Assembly: GCA_025450915.1 (NCBI GenBank)
Contig: JANWLH010000055.1
Span: forward strand, 1 to 43,064
Reading direction: 5' to 3'
Length of the DNA: 43,064 bases
Origin: Candidatus Limnocylindrales bacterium
GTDB taxonomy: Bacteria > Chloroflexota > Limnocylindria > Limnocylindrales > CSP1-4
The stretch's first letter is position 1. The number at the start of each line of letters is the position of its first letter. The translations under genes and the position numbers were made by a program. The notes below the pieces were generated by a model that was not told where the DNA came from, did no database searches, and saw only the letters and a list, made by a program, of their open reading frames with translations. Below are positions 1-9,627 of this stretch, in pieces.

Positions 1-349
1 GCGCCGTGACGGCGGTGATCTTGCCCGCCGCCATGGTGATCTGGACCTGGACCAGGCCGAACGGCTCGGAGACCACGGACCCCGTGAACGTGCCGCTGCC
101 CTTGGAGGGAGCCTTGGTCGGCGCCTTGGTGGGTGCCGGCGTCACCCCGGGACGCGCGGACGCCACCGGAGCCGGTGTCGGACTGCTCCCGTCACCCAGC
201 GTGCCCGGATCGCTCGACGCCTGGGGCGCGAGCGAGACGAGGCCCGTGCCTCCAAGTGCTGCGGCAGTGTCGGAAGGCGTCTTGAAGCTGAACAGCAGGG
301 CAAGGGCGATTGCCGTGATGGCAATCGCGGCGACGGCGCGTTTTGGCAT
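1..349 (-). CDS. FMN-binding domain protein (C-terminus beyond window edge)
   Basis: Reverse-strand translation from ATG at 349: MPKRAVAAIAITAIALALLFSFKTPSDTAAALGG...APSKGSGTFTGSVVSEPFGLVQVQITMAAGKITAVTA. Signal/TM N-terminus, then a 'GtftGsvv..pfG.vqVqit...GkItaV' FMN-binding pattern. Adjacent to a ferric-reductase-like gene. Confidence 0.75.
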   Translation of the reverse strand, partial: MPKRAVAAIAITAIALALLFSFKTPSDTAAALGGTGLVSLAPQASSDPGTLGDGSSPTPAPVASARPGVTPAPTKAPTKAPSKGSGTFTGSVVSEPFGLVQVQITMAAGKITAVTA

Positions 350-363
350 GGGATGACTCCGGA

Positions 364-1779
364 TCAGAACTCGAAGCGCTCGAAATGGATATGGCGGCGG
401 GGAATCCCCAGGAGCTGGAGGCCATCGCGAACGGCCTCCATCATCGGAGTCGGCCCGCACAGGTAGACCTCGCGCTCGCGCACATCCGGCACGAGCTGCT
501 TGAGGGCCGGCGGAGCGAGGGGATCCGCGGGCATCGCTCGCGAACCGCGGGCGCCGATCAGGTAATGGACGACGGCGCCCCGGGCCGCGGCCAGATGGTC
601 GAGCTCCTCGCGGAAGACGATGTCCTTCGGCCGGCTGGCCCGGTAGAGGAGGGTCAGGTCGCCCGGACCGGCGGGCATCTCCTCGAAGAGCGCTCGCAGC
701 GGCGCGATCCCGATCCCGCCGGCGATCAGCAGGACCCGCCGGCGCTTGCGGCGGGCGCCGGTGAGGAGGCCGTACGGGCCTTCCAGGTAGACCCGCGTGC
801 CGACGGCCAGGTTGGCCATCGAGGTCGTGTCGTCACCGAGGTCCTTGACCGTGAGACGCAGCCAGCGCCCATTCGGGGCGGCCGAGATCGAGAAGGGATG
901 GCCACGCCACCAGCCGTCGCGGACGAGGAACCGGACGATCACGAACTGGCCGGCCCGGATCGCGAACCGATCGAGGTCGCGCCCGCCAAGGTAGATCGAG
1001 ACGACGCCGGGGCCCTCCCGCTCGACATTGACCACCCGGAACTGGTGGCGCAGCGAGACCACCAGCGGATGGATGAACCGGAAGACGAGGATCGTCGCCC
1101 CGGCAAGGACGTAGAGGGCGACCCAGTAGGCCCAGGCGATCGGGTCGTGGGCGAAATCGTTGCCGGTCACGAGCTGGTGGCCGAGCCCCAGGGCGATCGC
1201 CAGGTAAGCGTAGAAGTGGATCCCGTGCCAGGTCTCATACGACAGGTGACGCCGGGCGAGCTTGACCGAGCTGATCGCCACCGCCACGAACAGGACCAGC
1301 GAGACGCCGGCCATCAACATGAACTCGTAGGTGGTCAGGAGCGTCCACAGCTCGACGATGACGTTGGACCCGTCGGCAAGGGCGAAGCCAACCGTCGTGA
1401 ACACGACGTGGCCGACGATGAACCAGACGCAGGTGAAGCCGACCCAGCGGTGCGCCGCGGTCAGGGCGTCCTGGCCGACGACCTGCTCCAGCCACGGGCT
1501 TCGGGACATCAGGATCAGCTGGATCAGGGCGAGGTAGCCGCCGAGGAGCGCGGTCAGCTCGCCGGCCGCGATGAACCAGCCGCTCGGCGAATCGAGCAGG
1601 TCGAGGCCCCCGTGGCGCAGCCACATGGCCCCGATCAACAGGCCGTTCGCGACGAGGACCGCCACGATCTCGCGGGTACGCAACGACCAGCCGCGGGGCA
1701 GCGGCACGGCACGGCGGGCTCCGGTCATTGCAGTCATCGCCCCCGAGTCTGGGAGGGCGTCCTGAGATGAGTCTGACAC
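364..1779 (-). CDS. Ferric reductase-like transmembrane / ferredoxin-NADP reductase-type oxidoreductase
   Basis: 471 aa. Multi-TM N-terminus with His residues, then FAD-binding (GHPFSISAAPN) and NAD-binding (LLIAGGIGIAPLRALFEE, YLCGPTPMMEAVRDGL) motifs. Confidence 0.9.
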   Translation of the reverse strand: MSDSSQDALPDSGAMTAMTGARRAVPLPRGWSLRTREIVAVLVANGLLIGAMWLRHGGLDLLDSPSGWFIAAGELTALLGGYLALIQLILMSRSPWLEQVVGQDALTAAHRWVGFTCVWFIVGHVVFTTVGFALADGSNVIVELWTLLTTYEFMLMAGVSLVLFVAVAISSVKLARRHLSYETWHGIHFYAYLAIALGLGHQLVTGNDFAHDPIAWAYWVALYVLAGATILVFRFIHPLVVSLRHQFRVVNVEREGPGVVSIYLGGRDLDRFAIRAGQFVIVRFLVRDGWWRGHPFSISAAPNGRWLRLTVKDLGDDTTSMANLAVGTRVYLEGPYGLLTGARRKRRRVLLIAGGIGIAPLRALFEEMPAGPGDLTLLYRASRPKDIVFREELDHLAAARGAVVHYLIGARGSRAMPADPLAPPALKQLVPDVREREVYLCGPTPMMEAVRDGLQLLGIPRRHIHFERFEF

Positions 1780-1812
1780 CCAGGTCGGGGCGCCGGTCGG
1801 AGGGCGACCACC

Positions 1813-3180
1813 TCAGCCGTGCGCCCCGGACGTCGCGGTCGCCGGCAGGTGGACGTCGAACCGGGCACCGCCAGTCGTGCGATTGGTCACCGCGATCCGG
1901 CCACCGTGGCGCTCGACGATCCACTGGGCGATCGCGAGGCCGAGCCCGGTGCCGCCGGGGGGTGCCCCAGGGGCGCGCCAGAACCGGTCGAAGACCCGCG
2001 GCAGGTCCTCCGGCCGGATCCCGGCGCCCTCGTCCTCCACCGACAGGTCGGTCGACCGGCCGTTGGCTCGGACGGCCACCCGGACCTCGCCGCCGGACGG
2101 GCTGTGGCGAATCGCGTTGTCGACGAGGATCGCGACCAGCTGGCGCAGCCGGATCGGGTCGCCGGTGACGGCCGCGGGCTGGGGATCGACGACGATCCGG
2201 ACGTTGCGGTCGGCAGCGGGCTGGACGAGGGATGAGGCCGCCTCGCCGGCAAGGTCGCCGAGGTCGAGGGGCAGGCGATCGAGCTCGATCGCCCCGGACT
2301 CCGATCGGGCGAGGAGGAGCAGGTCCTCGACGAGCGTCGAGAGCTGGTCCACCTCGGCGTCGATGTCCTCGAGCGCGTCGCCCACCGACGCGACGGGCTC
2401 GTTGCGATGGCGGCCGAGATACTCGACCGAGCTGCGGATGACGGTCAGCGGGGTCCGCAGCTCATGGCTGGCGTCCGCGGCAAACTCGCGCTGCCGGCGG
2501 AGGGCGATCCGCTGGGTCGCGAGCGAGCTGCGGATCGGCGCCAGCGCCCGGCGCGCGTAGAGGGCCCCGAAGCCGCTCGCGACCAGGACCGCCAGGATCC
2601 CGCCGAAGATCAGGACATCGGAGATCACGTCGAGCGTCTTCTGCTCGTCGGTCCGGTCCTGGACGACCTGGATGACGATCGTGCCGAGCCGGCTGGGCGC
2701 GGTCTCGCTCAGGATCCGTACGGGGACATCGGCCAGGGTCGAATCCCGGACGTCGCGCCCCGACTGGAAGGCCGCGTTGACCGACGCCTGGTTCGGCAGG
2801 CCCGGCGGGACGCCGTCGTCGAGGTCGCCGATCCGCTGGCCGTCCGCGGTGACGAGGATCGCGAACGTCCCCGACGATCCGCCGCCGAAGACCAGGCCGG
2901 TGGGCGTCCCCGTGGCCGGGTCGTCGCTGCCGCTGAGGAAGTCCTTGAGTGAGCTCGCCCGGGCGTCGAGCTGCGTCACCCCGGCCATCTGGAGCGAGCT
3001 CTCGACCCGGAGGTAGAGGAGCGCCCCGAGGGCCAGCAGGATCAGGAGCGTCGTCCCGCCGCTGAACAGGACCAGTCGCCAGCCGACGCCGCGAACGAGC
3101 CGGGCGTCGCCCTCGAGCGCCTGCCGGTCGACTCGATCGTCGGCCGACGGGCCCTCGTACTCGTCCCCCGGCTCAATCAC
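1813..3180 (-). CDS. Two-component sensor histidine kinase
   Basis: H-box FAADASHELRTPLTVIRSSVEYL, N-box LVAILVDNAIRHSP, G-boxes DEGAGIRPED and GGTGLGLAIAQWIVERHGG. Likely GTG start at 3180, overlapping the stop of the response regulator gene. Confidence 0.95.
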   Translation of the reverse strand: MIEPGDEYEGPSADDRVDRQALEGDARLVRGVGWRLVLFSGGTTLLILLALGALLYLRVESSLQMAGVTQLDARASSLKDFLSGSDDPATGTPTGLVFGGGSSGTFAILVTADGQRIGDLDDGVPPGLPNQASVNAAFQSGRDVRDSTLADVPVRILSETAPSRLGTIVIQVVQDRTDEQKTLDVISDVLIFGGILAVLVASGFGALYARRALAPIRSSLATQRIALRRQREFAADASHELRTPLTVIRSSVEYLGRHRNEPVASVGDALEDIDAEVDQLSTLVEDLLLLARSESGAIELDRLPLDLGDLAGEAASSLVQPAADRNVRIVVDPQPAAVTGDPIRLRQLVAILVDNAIRHSPSGGEVRVAVRANGRSTDLSVEDEGAGIRPEDLPRVFDRFWRAPGAPPGGTGLGLAIAQWIVERHGGRIAVTNRTTGGARFDVHLPATATSGAHG

Positions 3181-3850
3181 CGGCCAACCGGTAGCCGATC
3201 CCGCGGACCGTCTCGAGCTGGCCGCTCGCCGAGCCGAGCTTCGAGCGGAGGTAGTGGACGTAGGCGTCGACCGCATTCGGCGTCACCGCGACGCTGAACG
3301 GCCAGGCCTGGTCGAGCAGCTGGTCCCTGCTCAGCGTCTGGCCGACGTGGCGCAGGAGGCACTCAAGCAGGGAGAACTCGCGCGGGCTCAAGTCGACCGG
3401 GCTGCCGCCGATCGTGACCTGGCGGGCGGTCTCGTCGAGCTCGATCGCGCCGGCGACGAGCTTCGATTCGGCCCGCCGGGCTCCGGCGCTGCTCCGCCTC
3501 GAGAGCGCCCGCAGCCGGGCCGAGAGCTCCTCGAAGGCGAACGGCTTGACCAGGTAGTCGTCGGCCCCGGCATCGAGGCCGCCCACCCGGTCACCAACGG
3601 TGTCGCGGGCGGTCAGCATCAGGATCGACAGGTCGATCGCGGTCGCCCTGATCCGGCGGGCCACCTCGAGGCCACTGAAGTCGGGCAGGCCGACGTCGAG
3701 GATGATCGCGTCGATTCCGGGTGTTCCCGTGGCGATCGCTACCGCCGTCGCGCCGTCGCCGGCGACTTCGACAACATGGCGGTCTTCCTCGAGCAGCCGC
3801 TTGAGGAGGCGCCGCAGGCGCTGGTCATCTTCGACGACGAGGAGGTGCAT
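3173..3850 (-). CDS. OmpR/PhoB-type winged-helix response regulator
   Basis: MHLLVVEDDQRLRRLLKRLLEED...DAIILDVGLPDFSGLEVARRIR...YLVKPFAFEELSARLRAL plus C-terminal Trans_reg_C (VDLSPREFSLLECLLRH...VDAYVHYLRSKL). Start taken at the internal ATG (3850). Confidence 0.95.
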   Translation of the reverse strand: MHLLVVEDDQRLRRLLKRLLEEDRHVVEVAGDGATAVAIATGTPGIDAIILDVGLPDFSGLEVARRIRATAIDLSILMLTARDTVGDRVGGLDAGADDYLVKPFAFEELSARLRALSRRSSAGARRAESKLVAGAIELDETARQVTIGGSPVDLSPREFSLLECLLRHVGQTLSRDQLLDQAWPFSVAVTPNAVDAYVHYLRSKLGSASGQLETVRGIGYRLAGD

Positions 3851-4015
3851 GACCCTGTTGTACGCCCGCATTCTGAGAAGCGCCTGAGAGAATCGCCGCG
3901 ATGCGTCGTCGCGGCCCGCGACCTTCCGTCGCGACCGGTGCCCGCCGCGGTATCGTGTCGTCCTGCTTGCGCGCGCCGTTCGGCGTCGCATCAACGCGAG
4001 AAACGGAGGTCCATC

Positions 4016-4084
4016 GTGGGTGACAAGACGCCAAAGCGACCACCGAAGCCGAAGAAGCCGAAGGCGCCAGCAGTCTCGGCCTGA
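4016..4084 (+). CDS. Lys/Pro-rich microprotein (22 aa)
   Basis: GTG start with a GGAGG-like RBS (aaacggaggtccatcGTG). Translates M(V)GDKTPKRPPKPKKPKAPAVSA*. Too short for the ORF track. Confidence 0.5.
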   Translation: MGDKTPKRPPKPKKPKAPAVSA

Positions 4085-4123
4085 GACCGGCCAGGATCGG
4101 ACAGAGGAGGATCGAAAAGACGC

Positions 4124-6640
4124 ATGAGCGGGCTACCTGACCGGGCAAGGGTCGTCGTGATCGGTGCCGGCATCGTCGGCAACAGCATGGCCTACCACCT
4201 GGCCAGGCTGGGCTGGCGGGAGATCGTGCTGATCGACAAGGGCGCCCTCCCCAACCCCGGCGGTTCGACCGGTCATGCGTCGAACTTCATCTTCACCACC
4301 GATCACTCCAAGGAGATGACGGCGTTCACGCTCGACAGCGTGCGCCAGTACAAGGAGCTCGGCGTCTTCACCCAGAGCGGCGGGATCGAGGTCGCCCGAA
4401 CGCCCGAGCGCATGGAGGAGTTCAAGCGCCGCCTCGCGTCCGCTCACTCGTGGGGCATCGACGCCGAGCTCATCGACCCGGCCCGGATCAAGGAGCTCGT
4501 CCCGTACATCGAGGCGTCGATCCTCCTCGGCGGCTTCTACACGCCCGGCGTGGGCGTTGTCGACTCGCTCCGGGCCGGGACGCTCATGCGCGAGGCCGCG
4601 ACGGCGATGGGCGCCCTGACGATCTCGGCCCAGACCGAGGTCACCGGGATCGACGTCGCCGACGGCCACGTGACGGCCGTGCGGACCGACAAGGGCACGA
4701 TCGAGACCGGCACGGTGGTCATCGCCTGCGGCATCTGGAGCCCGCGGATCGCCCGGATGGCCGGAGCCACGATTCCCCTGACCCCGGCCGTCCACCAGAT
4801 GATCAGCGTCGGCCCCGTGCCGGCCTTCGCCGACACCGTCGGCGAGATCACCTTCCCGATCGTCCGGGACATGGACACGAACATGTACGAACGCCAGCAC
4901 GGCGGCGACCTCGAAGTCGGCTCGTATGCCCACCGGCCGATCCTCATGTCACCCGACGAGATCCCGTCGATCGCCGAGTCGGCCCAGTCGCCCAGCGAGC
5001 TGCCGTTCACCGACGACGACTTCGACCTCCAGATGGAGCAGGCGCTCGAGCTCGTCCCGGAGATCCTGCGCGACGAGCGGGTCGGCGTCCGCTACGCGAT
5101 CAACGGCTTGCTGTCACTCACCCCGGACGGCATGCCGATCCTGGGCGAGACGACCGAGGTCCACGGCCTGTGGTCGGTGGCGGCGGTCTGGATCAAGGAG
5201 GCACCCGGGATCGCCAAGGCCGTCGCCGAGTGGATGACCCACGGCACGCCGGAGATCGACCCGCATTCGTCGGACATCGCCCGCTTCTACGACCACCACC
5301 GGGTTGCTGCGCATATCGACGCCCGGAGCGCCGAGGGCTTCAACAAGACCTACGGCATCGTCCACCCCATGGAGCAGTGGGCCTCGAACCGCGACGTCCG
5401 GCTCAGCCCGGCCAACATCCGCCAGCGCGAGCTCGGCGCCGTCTTCTTCGAGGCGGCCGGCTGGGAGCGGCCGTTCTGGTATGGCTCGAATGAGCACCTC
5501 CTCGCCGAATACGGCGAACGGGTGATGCCCCGGGCCGCCGAATGGGAATCGCGCTGGTGGTCGCCGATCGTCAACGCCGAGCACCTCGCGATGCGCGACC
5601 GGGTGGGCATGGTCGACCTCGCCGCATTCGCGATCTTCGACGTCCTCGGACCGGGCGCGATGGACTACCTCCAGGGCCTGGTGGTCAACCAGGTCGACGT
5701 GAAGAACGGCCGGGTGATCTACACCCCCCTGCTGAACACGGCCGGCGGGATCGTCGCCGACCTCACGATCATCCGGCTCGGCCGCGATCACTTCCGGGTG
5801 GTGACCGGCGGCGGGCTGGGGATGCGCGACAAGAAGTGGTTCACCGACCACCTGCCGCCCGACGGCGCGGTCCAGGTCCACGACCTGACCTCGTCCCTGT
5901 ACACGGTCGGCGTGTGGGGGCCACGAGCCCGAGACCTGGTCCAGTCGGTGACGAGCACGGACCTCTCGAACGCGGCGTTCCCGTTCGGAACGGCCCAGAC
6001 CGTCGAGATCGGCGGCGTGCGCACCCTGATGTCCCGGATCTCGTACGTCGGCGAGCTCGGCTGGGAGATCTACGCGCCGATGGAGCAGGGCCTGCGGCTG
6101 TGGGACACGCTGTGGGCCGCCGGCCAGCCGTTCGGCGTCGTGCCGGTCGGGATCGGCGTCTACGCCACGACCGGAAGGCTCGAGAAGGGTTACCGCGCCC
6201 ACGGCAACGAGCTCGAGCTCGACTTCAACCTCGTCGAGGCGGGGATGACCCGGCCGACCGTCAAGGACGCCGAGTTCGTGGGCAAGGCGGCCTACCTCGC
6301 CCAGCGGGCCACGCCGCCCGCCGCGATCCTGTGCACCCTGACCGTCGACGACCCGACCTCCTCGACCGGCATTCGCCGCTACATGCTCGGACGGGAGCCG
6401 ATCACCACCCCCGACGGCACGTTCCTCGTCGATGCCCGCGGACGGCGCTCGTACGTCACGAGCGCTGGTTCTGCGCCTTCGATCGGCAAGCACGTCCTGA
6501 TGGCCTACCTGCCACCCGAGTACGCCGTCGAGGGCACGAAGCTGGCGGTGGAGTTCTTCGGCGAGCGCTACCCCGTCACGGTCGCCGTCGTTGGCAGCAC
6601 GCCGATCTTCGACCCGGAGAACGCCCGGATCCGGGCGTGA
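4124..6640 (+). CDS. FAD-dependent oxidoreductase fused to GcvT/aminomethyltransferase domain (dimethylglycine/sarcosine dehydrogenase-like)
   Basis: 838 aa. N-terminal Rossmann RVVVIGAGIVGNSMAYHLARLGW, DAO domain, then GcvT-like C-terminal half (MVDLAAFAIFDVLGPGAMDYLQGL...SYVGELGWEIYAPMEQGLRLWDTL). Confidence 0.9.
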   Translation: MSGLPDRARVVVIGAGIVGNSMAYHLARLGWREIVLIDKGALPNPGGSTGHASNFIFTTDHSKEMTAFTLDSVRQYKELGVFTQSGGIEVARTPERMEEFKRRLASAHSWGIDAELIDPARIKELVPYIEASILLGGFYTPGVGVVDSLRAGTLMREAATAMGALTISAQTEVTGIDVADGHVTAVRTDKGTIETGTVVIACGIWSPRIARMAGATIPLTPAVHQMISVGPVPAFADTVGEITFPIVRDMDTNMYERQHGGDLEVGSYAHRPILMSPDEIPSIAESAQSPSELPFTDDDFDLQMEQALELVPEILRDERVGVRYAINGLLSLTPDGMPILGETTEVHGLWSVAAVWIKEAPGIAKAVAEWMTHGTPEIDPHSSDIARFYDHHRVAAHIDARSAEGFNKTYGIVHPMEQWASNRDVRLSPANIRQRELGAVFFEAAGWERPFWYGSNEHLLAEYGERVMPRAAEWESRWWSPIVNAEHLAMRDRVGMVDLAAFAIFDVLGPGAMDYLQGLVVNQVDVKNGRVIYTPLLNTAGGIVADLTIIRLGRDHFRVVTGGGLGMRDKKWFTDHLPPDGAVQVHDLTSSLYTVGVWGPRARDLVQSVTSTDLSNAAFPFGTAQTVEIGGVRTLMSRISYVGELGWEIYAPMEQGLRLWDTLWAAGQPFGVVPVGIGVYATTGRLEKGYRAHGNELELDFNLVEAGMTRPTVKDAEFVGKAAYLAQRATPPAAILCTLTVDDPTSSTGIRRYMLGREPITTPDGTFLVDARGRRSYVTSAGSAPSIGKHVLMAYLPPEYAVEGTKLAVEFFGERYPVTVAVVGSTPIFDPENARIRA

Positions 6641-6658
6641 CCATCGGATGAGCGTCGA

Positions 6659-7438
6659 ATGAATGTCCTGGTCTGCGTCAAGCGGGTCCCCGAGACCGGC
6701 GGCCGGGTGACCCTGACCGCCGACGCCCGGGACATCGACACGCGCTATCTCGGCTTCACGGTCAGCCCTCACGAGGAGTGCGCCGCCGAGGAGGCCGTCC
6801 GCCTGATCGAGGCGAACGGCGGTAGCTCGACGGTCCTGACCCTCGGACCCGAGGCCGCCTCGGATCAGCTTCGGGCAGCGATGGCGATCGGCATCGACCG
6901 GGCGATCCTGCTCGAGACCGACGGCCAGGACTGGGATCCCGTCGCGACGGCCGCGGCGATCGTCGCTGCGATCCAGGCGGAGGCCGCGGCAGGCGTCTCA
7001 TACGACCTCCTGCTGTTCGGCAACGAGGCCGCGGACTCCGGCGATTTCCAGGTCGGGATCCGGGTTGCCCTGGCCCTCGGCCTGCCCTGCATCAGCGGCG
7101 TGAAGTCGCTCGAGATCAACGACGGCGTGGCCACGGCTCGCCGCGAGGCCGGCGGCGGATGGGACGTGTTCGAGGTGCCCCTGCCGGCGGTTGTCGCCGT
7201 CCGCGAAGGGATCAACCTGCCGCGCTATCCCTCGGTCCCGGGTCGCCTGCGGGCCAAGAAGAAGGAGATCGAGCGGATCGTCCCGACGGCTCCTGCCGCC
7301 GGGCTGACCGGCCCGGCGAAGATCCGGCTCCGCCTGCCGGCCGAGACCGAGGGCCGGGTCGAGGTCCTCGGGACGGGGGCAGAGGCCGCGCCGGCCGTCG
7401 TCGACGTCCTCGTGCGGATCGGGATCCTGTCGGCATGA
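6659..7438 (+). CDS. etfB: Electron transfer flavoprotein subunit beta
   Basis: MNVLVCVKRVPETGG...DLLLFGNEAADSGDFQVGIRVALALGLPCISGVKSLEI...PAVVAVREGINLPRYPSVPGRLRAKKKEIE. ATGA overlap with the next gene. Confidence 0.93.
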   Translation: MNVLVCVKRVPETGGRVTLTADARDIDTRYLGFTVSPHEECAAEEAVRLIEANGGSSTVLTLGPEAASDQLRAAMAIGIDRAILLETDGQDWDPVATAAAIVAAIQAEAAAGVSYDLLLFGNEAADSGDFQVGIRVALALGLPCISGVKSLEINDGVATARREAGGGWDVFEVPLPAVVAVREGINLPRYPSVPGRLRAKKKEIERIVPTAPAAGLTGPAKIRLRLPAETEGRVEVLGTGAEAAPAVVDVLVRIGILSA

Positions 7439-8409
7439 TCCTCGTGCTCGTCGAGCAGGACGGCGGCCAGCCGAGCCGCTCGTCGCTCGAAGCCGTGACC
7501 GCTGCGCGCCGCCTGGCGGTTGCCGCCGGCGTGCCGCTCGAGGCCGTGCTGTTCGGGGCAGGCGCTTCGGGGGCGGCGGCTGCGCTTGGCGCGTACGGGG
7601 TCTCGTCCGCCCATGTCGTCGAGCACGCCCGCCTCGATGCCTATGCGCCGGCGGCGTGGGGCCGGAGCGTCGCCGAGCTCGTGAAGGCAGGGTCGCCGTC
7701 GATCGTCGTTGCCGTCGGCAGCGACCGCGGCCAGGAGGTCCTGGCGTACGCCGCGGCGATGCTCGATGCGCCGATGGCCGCCAACTGCGTCGAGGTCCGG
7801 CCCGGCGAGCTGTTCGAAGTGGTCCGCCAGCGCTGGGGCGGCAGCCTGCTCGAAGAGGCCCGGCTTGACGGCCCGGTTCGGCTGCTCACGATCGCCGAGC
7901 ACGCCACGCAGCTCGAAGAGGCGGCCGCCCCATCTGTCGTCGCGGTTGCTCCGTTCACGCCCACGCTCTCGGACGCCGATCTGCGCGTGCGCGTCGTGGC
8001 CCGCGTCGCGCCCGAGGCGGGCAAGGTCTCGCTGGCCGATGCCCGGGTCGTGGTGGGCGGCGGACGCGGCGTCGGCGGCTCGGAGGCCTTCGGCGAGCTC
8101 GAGGAGCTGGCGGCCCTGCTCCACGGGGCGGTCGGCGTGTCGCGCGTCGTGACCAGCGCCGGCTGGCGCCCGCACAGCCAGCAAGTCGGCCAGACCGGCA
8201 CGCGGATCGCGCCCGACATCTACATCGCCTGCGGGATCAGCGGCGCCATCCAGCACATCGTCGGCTGCAAGGCCGCCAAGGCAATCCTGGTGATCAACAC
8301 CGACCGCGAGGCGCCGATCATGTCGCGGGCCGCCTACGCGGTCATCGGCGACCTGCACACGGTCGTCCCGGCGATCAGCGCCGAGATCAGGCGCCGCCAG
8401 GCTTCCTAG
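7435..8409 (+). CDS. etfA: Electron transfer flavoprotein subunit alpha
   Basis: MILVLVEQDGGQPSRSSLEAVTAARRLA... with C-terminal FAD-binding signature RVVTSAGWRPHSQQVGQTGTRIAPDIYIACGISGAIQHIVGCKAAKAILVINTDREAPIM. Confidence 0.94.
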   Translation: MILVLVEQDGGQPSRSSLEAVTAARRLAVAAGVPLEAVLFGAGASGAAAALGAYGVSSAHVVEHARLDAYAPAAWGRSVAELVKAGSPSIVVAVGSDRGQEVLAYAAAMLDAPMAANCVEVRPGELFEVVRQRWGGSLLEEARLDGPVRLLTIAEHATQLEEAAAPSVVAVAPFTPTLSDADLRVRVVARVAPEAGKVSLADARVVVGGGRGVGGSEAFGELEELAALLHGAVGVSRVVTSAGWRPHSQQVGQTGTRIAPDIYIACGISGAIQHIVGCKAAKAILVINTDREAPIMSRAAYAVIGDLHTVVPAISAEIRRRQAS

Positions 8410-8420
8410 GGTCGCGGTCC

Positions 8421-8531
8421 GTCCCGTTCTGGCCGCGTTCTGGCCGCGTTCCGGCCGCGTTCTGGCCGCGTTCCGGCCGCGTTTCGGGCCGTTTCGCGTT
8501 TTGGGCCGTTTCGCGTTTCGGCCGCGTCTTG
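8421..8531. repeat. Degenerate short tandem repeat (11-bp unit GGCCGCGTTCY)
   Basis: Consecutive ggccgcgttct / ggccgcgttcc units that decay to gggccgtttcgcgttt units, starting just after the etfA stop. Confidence 0.8.
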
Positions 8532-8537
8532 GCGCTT

Positions 8538-8741
8538 GGTCTTTCTCACGCAACAAATCGCGTGTCTTGGTCCCAGCGACCGAGGCATTCTGGCCCGCGG
8601 CTCCAGAATCCATCCCGGGCCACGCTCAGCCTGGGATCAATCCCCAACGCGCCACACCGGCGCCGGCCGTGAATGGCAGGACCGTGCCCGATTTCGGCGA
8701 TTTCGACCCGGTTTGTCGCCGTTTGTTGCGTGAGAAAGACC
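8538..8741. repeat. 204-bp element bounded by a perfect 20-bp terminal inverted repeat
   Basis: GGTCTTTCTCACGCAACAAA at 8538-8557 and its exact reverse complement TTTGTTGCGTGAGAAAGACC at 8722-8741. Internal hairpins include ATTCTGG/CCAGAAT. Confidence 0.85.
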
Positions 8742-8817
8742 GACAGCCCAGGGCCCCCTGCCCAACGCACCGTCCGCAGATACGTCGCAGCGCAGAGCCG
8801 GCTGCTTTGATACGGCG

Positions 8818-9593
8818 ATGCCGGTCAATCGCAAGGCACTCGGGGAAGCGGAGCGCAGCCTCCGGCGTCAGTCGACCAGGGCCGCCGATGAGCTCCGCTC
8901 GCTGCGCCTTCGCGCCGGCCTGAGCCAGGCGGCGGTCGCTCGCGAGATCGGGGTCGCGCGCTCGGTCGTCACCAGGCTCGAGGCCGGCGACCCGGGGATC
9001 ACGCTCCGGACACGATTTCGGATCGCAACGGCGCTCGGCGCAGAACTCCGCTTGAACGTCTACGCCGGGTCCGGGCCGCTGATCCGTGACGCAGCCCAGG
9101 CCGGGATCATCGAAACGATCCTCGCCAAGGCGGATGCTCGCTGGCCACAAACAGTCGAAGCGGCCGTTCCAGGACCCGGCAGTCGGTCTGTCGACCTCCG
9201 ACTCACCGCGCCCGGCGCCATCGTCCTGATCGAGGTGGAAAGTCGCGTCGGCAGCCTCGAGGAGATCGTTCGGGAGCTCCATTCGAAGCGCGAAGCTGTC
9301 GCGCGAGCCGATTCGGGCGACAGTCCGCCGATCCACGTGGTCCTCGGCCTGCCGCGGACCCGGCATCACGAATCGATCGTGAAGACGCACCCGAGAACGA
9401 TCGCCGCCGCGTTCCCCGCTGGCTCGACCGCCATCGAGGCCGCGCTCCGGGACGTGTCGCTCCCCTGGCCGGGGACGGGATCCTGTGGATCAGCCTGCCG
9501 AAGTCGGCCAGCGGCAACGCGTCGAGCAGCGCGGCTGTTGCGCTTCGTGGACGGTCCGCCAGCGTTCGATCGCCGGGGCCTGCCCATCCGTAA
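8818..9593 (+). pseudogene. XRE-family helix-turn-helix protein with an apparent 1-nt frameshift
   Basis: LRLRAGLSQAAVAREIGVARSVVTRLEAGDPGITLRTRFRIATALGAEL is an HTH_3/XRE domain. After ALRDVSLPWPG (about 9471-9474, GGGG) the downstream frame reads DGILWISLPKSASGN...*, ending at TAA 9591-9593. One extra G restores PWPGDGILWISLP. Confidence 0.65.
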
Positions 9594-9627
9594 CCCTTCC
9601 GTGCCGCCCTGGGGAGGGTAGGAGGGG

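Noticed and set aside
343-1770. 475-aa + strand ORF opposite the ferric-reductase-like gene
   Set aside because: Composition (R/D/E/G/P-rich, no domain) is typical of antisense open frames in high-GC DNA; the minus-strand protein has clear motifs.
5114-6772. 552-aa minus ORF antisense to the dehydrogenase gene
   Set aside because: Low-complexity D/R/V/G antisense frame; the + strand encodes a recognisable FAD/GcvT protein.
7225-8613. 462-aa minus ORF including RNAARTRPERG repeats
   Set aside because: Antisense to etfBA, and its N-terminal repeats are simply translation of the GGCCGCGTTC tandem array.
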